Part shown: one piece after another, positions 63,270 to 64,000 of the stretch
Layout of the letters: each line of letters starts with the position of its first letter
How positions within the stretch are numbered: the first letter of the stretch is position 1
Assembly (NCBI RefSeq): GCF_028657905.1
Contig: NZ_CP117782.1
Span: 3,348,001 to 3,412,000, forward strand
Direction of reading: 5' to 3'
Origin: Burkholderia sp. FERM BP-3421
Lineage (GTDB): Bacteria > Pseudomonadota > Gammaproteobacteria > Burkholderiales > Burkholderiaceae
Length of the DNA: 64,000 nt
The notes under the pieces: generated by a model
Told to the model about the DNA's origin: nothing
What the model saw: the letters and a program-made list of their open reading frames with translations, nothing else
The model's database searches: none
Position numbers and translations under genes: made by a program

Positions 63270-64000
63270 ATGACGCCCCTTCCTTCCGCCGACGCGCTCA
63301 CGCTGTACGGCGAAACCTTCGCGAGCCGCGTGCTGATCGGCACGTCGCGCTATCCGTCCCTGCAGTCGCTGTCCGACTCGATCGCGGCGTCGCGGCCGGG
63401 CATGGTGACGGTCGCGCTGCGCCGCCAGATGAACGCGGGCGCCGGCGAGACCGGCTTCTTCGAACTGCTCAAGCGCCACGCGGTGCCGCTGTTGCCGAAC
63501 ACGGCCGGCTGCCAGACGGTCGCGGAGGCGGTCGCCACCGCGCAGATGGCGCGCGAGGTGTTCGAGACCGACTGGATCAAGCTCGAACTGATCGGCGACG
63601 ACTACACGCTGCAGCCGGACCCGGTCGGGTTGATCGAGGCCGCCGCGCTGCTCGTGAAGGACGGTTTCAAGGTGCTGCCGTACTGCACCGAGGATCTCGT
63701 GATCGGCCGGCGCCTGCTCGACGCGGGCTGCGAGGCGCTGATGCCGTGGGGCGCGCCGATTGGCACCGGCAAGGGCGTGCTCAACCCATACGGCCTGCGC
63801 GTGCTGCGCGAGCGCCTGCCGGACGTGCCGCTGATCGTCGATGCGGGGCTCGGCGTGCCGTCGCACGCGTGCCAGGTGATGGAATGGGGCTTCGACGGCG
63901 TGCTGCTCAACACGGCCGTGTCGCAGGCCACCCATCCGGAGATCATGGCGCGCGCGTTCGCGCAGGGCGTCGAGGCCGGCCGCGCCGCATATCTCGCCGG
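63270..64000 (+). CDS. thiG: Thiazole synthase ThiG, 3' end cut by window edge
   Basis: 243 codons visible of a family of about 260-270 residues. TIM-barrel enzyme forming the thiamine thiazole from deoxyxylulose phosphate, dehydroglycine and ThiS-thiocarboxylate. The Schiff-base lysine, Lys104, is in DWIKLELIGDD. The phosphate-binding loops are APIGTGKGVLNPYG and VDAGLGVPSHA. Starts MTPLPSADALTLYGETFASR. thiE would be expected next. Confidence 0.96.
   Translation, partial: MTPLPSADALTLYGETFASRVLIGTSRYPSLQSLSDSIAASRPGMVTVALRRQMNAGAGETGFFELLKRHAVPLLPNTAGCQTVAEAVATAQMAREVFETDWIKLELIGDDYTLQPDPVGLIEAAALLVKDGFKVLPYCTEDLVIGRRLLDAGCEALMPWGAPIGTGKGVLNPYGLRVLRERLPDVPLIVDAGLGVPSHACQVMEWGFDGVLLNTAVSQATHPEIMARAFAQGVEAGRAAYLA

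Overview
The window is 64 kb of a GC-rich betaproteobacterial chromosome, almost certainly Burkholderia sensu lato. The evidence is the ribosomal protein sequences and lengths, the order pilMNOQ-aroK-aroB-dgt-ugpBAECQ-ompW-RAYT-gltB-gltD, and the TPP-riboswitch thiO-thiS-thiG cluster. Species cannot be fixed from this stretch; insertion sequences and gene fragments suggest a lineage undergoing rearrangement.

1-17.8 kb: the str, S10, spc and alpha ribosomal clusters run in one direction, from fusA (cut by the window edge) and tuf through rpsJ, rplC to rpsQ, rplN to secY, infA, rpmJ, rpsM, rpsK, rpsD, rpoA and rplQ. The series is broken by promoters and RNA structures: strong sigma70-like promoters before rplC and rplN, a roughly 210-nt structured rplN leader, hairpins before rpsD and rpoA, and a near-perfect intrinsic terminator between rpoA and rplQ.

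17.8-30.3 kb: housekeeping and envelope redox genes. These are cutA-dsbD; hemB and engB on the minus strand, with an unannotated small-RNA candidate between them; a cytochrome c4 gene followed by the system II cytochrome c maturation pair resB-ccsA; msrP-msrQ (periplasmic methionine sulfoxide repair); lptM-lysA on the minus strand; and cyaY.

30.3-45 kb: mrcA (PBP1A) is divergent from a compact type IV pilus/competence assembly operon (pilM, pilN, a pilO-pilP fusion, pilQ). That operon runs into aroK-aroB-dgt and then the glycerol-3-phosphate uptake operon ugpBAEC with the phosphodiesterase gene ugpQ.

45-53.3 kb: ompW on the minus strand, a RAYT-like protein that has lost its catalytic residues, and gltB-gltD (glutamate synthase).

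53.3-59.5 kb: the accessory and plastic part. It holds a sodium:amino acid symporter gene, a scar where fragments of thpR and dadA meet head-on, an MFS transporter gene, and an ISL3-family element interrupted by an IS256-family element. Both insertions have target duplications and terminal repeats that can be read directly.

59.5-64 kb: a YddA/SbmA-like ABC exporter gene on the minus strand, then the thiamine operon thiO-thiS-thiG (thiG cut by the window edge). The thiamine operon has its own promoter, a TPP riboswitch and a 25-codon upstream ORF that overlaps thiO. I saw no tRNA, rRNA, CRISPR array, prophage or replication origin.
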